Shown here: positions 32,251-32,884 of the stretch, piece by piece
How the letters are laid out: every line of letters starts with the position of its first letter
Numbering within the stretch: the first letter of the stretch is position 1
Origin: Scedosporium boydii
Lineage: Eukaryota > Ascomycota > Sordariomycetes > Microascales > Microascaceae
Reading direction: 5' to 3'
NCBI GenBank assembly: GCA_002221725.1
Contig: NJFT01000334.1
Span: 1-32,884 of the forward strand
DNA length: 32,884 nt
Translations under genes and position numbers: made by a program
The notes under the pieces: generated by a model
Database searches by the model: none
What the model saw: only the letters and a program-made list of their open reading frames with translations
What the model was told of the DNA's origin: nothing

Positions 32251-32884
32251 GGTTGCGCTTGGGGAGAATTAGGGGGGGAGGGTGTGAGAGATAGAGGACA
32301 CAACGAAGGTTGACAAATACGTCCCTATCGAAGTGGGCAAAGGGTCCCGAAAGATGGCCTTGGCCGACGTGATTGATTCAGAGTTGAGAATGTGATGTGA
32401 GACGCGCCTCCTTGTTGTCAAGGCGTGCGCTCAGAAGTCTGTTTTTATCTTTAAGATTGGGTTACATCCAAACGGCCGTGGGGCAGGCTCGGAGGATCGA
32501 CTCTTTTTATGCATATCATCGCGTTTTAATAATTTTGCGTATTGGGATAGTGTTCGCGTGATCACTATAGGAATCTGGGCGACGCAGGATCCAAACACGG
32601 GTATATCTGTCATTCTATTGTAAGACAGTTCATCATTTTCCCTCCAGTCTGCCATTATAGAATAGACCACTCCCGAGGATATAACAAGGTAGCTTCCCAA
32701 GGAGAGAGCAGTTTGAAAAGTCCACTACGCAGAGTCCTGAGTCATTGTCTAGCAACACATTTCTTGGCTTCAGGCCAGTTAGGAGAACCAGGACATACCA
32801 GGGAAGCTTTAGAATTCGAATGAGATGCGATAGTTTACGTTCAGTGACCCGATGGCCCGCGGGGGGGGGGGGGGGGGGGGGGGG
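32251..32884. other. exporter upstream region and contig end
   Basis: Upstream DNA of the minus-strand exporter; no gene is supported. A minus-strand frame at 32431-32700 has no recognised motif. The final 24 bases are all G (32861-32884). Confidence 0.5.
32861..32884. repeat. terminal poly(G) run
   Basis: Twenty-four consecutive G at the end of the window; the start also begins with six G. This is most simply a contig end at an unresolved homopolymer or a no-signal sequencing artefact. Confidence 0.8.

Noticed and set aside
32431..32700. 89-codon minus-strand frame upstream of the exporter
   Set aside because: It has no recognised motif and lies in the expected exporter promoter region.
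1..32884. CRISPR array, prokaryotic operons or rRNA genes
   Set aside because: Spliced genes and fungal families show a eukaryotic nuclear origin; no spaced repeats or rRNA-like sequence were seen.

Overview
The window looks like a stretch of a filamentous ascomycete (Pezizomycotina) genome. Genes carry short introns (about 60-140 nt) with GTRNGT-type donors, CTAAC-like branch sites and YAG acceptors. The gene families are typical of moulds: NACHT-type NLR proteins, a HET-domain protein, a LaeA-like methyltransferase, a family 2 O-methyltransferase, a DHA2 exporter and a PHO-4-type phosphate permease. The sequence ends in a run of 24 G, so it is probably a whole contig with a ragged end. I cannot name the species.

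Left part (1-15 kb): mostly decayed accessory genes around one intact housekeeping-type gene. A NACHT-ATPase pseudogene (925-3596, +) converges on an intact, three-exon sodium/phosphate symporter (3968-6038, -). After a 1.9-kb upstream region with two CACGTGGG boxes comes a cytochrome P450 pseudogene (7934-9340, +) without its haem-binding end. Then there is an AT-rich transposon-like relic (9740-10254), a 72-bp repeat copy (10255-10326) and a large NLR gene (11161-14501, +) broken by one frameshift and one stop codon. At least three of the nonsense codons in this part fit C-to-T change in a CpA context on one strand or the other, as expected of repeat-induced point mutation (RIP).

Middle part (15-25 kb): a secreted protein of unknown function (15735-16936, -), an intact two-exon HET-domain protein (18764-21259, +), a predicted GPI-anchored surface protein (21863-22678, +) and a small two-exon gene (24497-24830, +).

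Right part (25-32.3 kb): an O-methyltransferase (25492-26920, -) and a LaeA-like methyltransferase (28093-29363, +) diverge from a shared 1.2-kb promoter. They are followed by a relic open frame and a DHA2-type MFS exporter (30098-32250, -). Two tailoring or regulatory methyltransferases plus an efflux pump resemble part of a secondary-metabolite cluster, but no backbone synthase is visible. The last 24 codons of the exporter are the second copy of the 72-bp repeat found near 10.3 kb, conserved in reading frame.

The NLR, NLR and HET genes together look like an allorecognition or cell-death neighbourhood in which the HET gene is still intact and both NLR genes are broken, unless the breaks are assembly errors.
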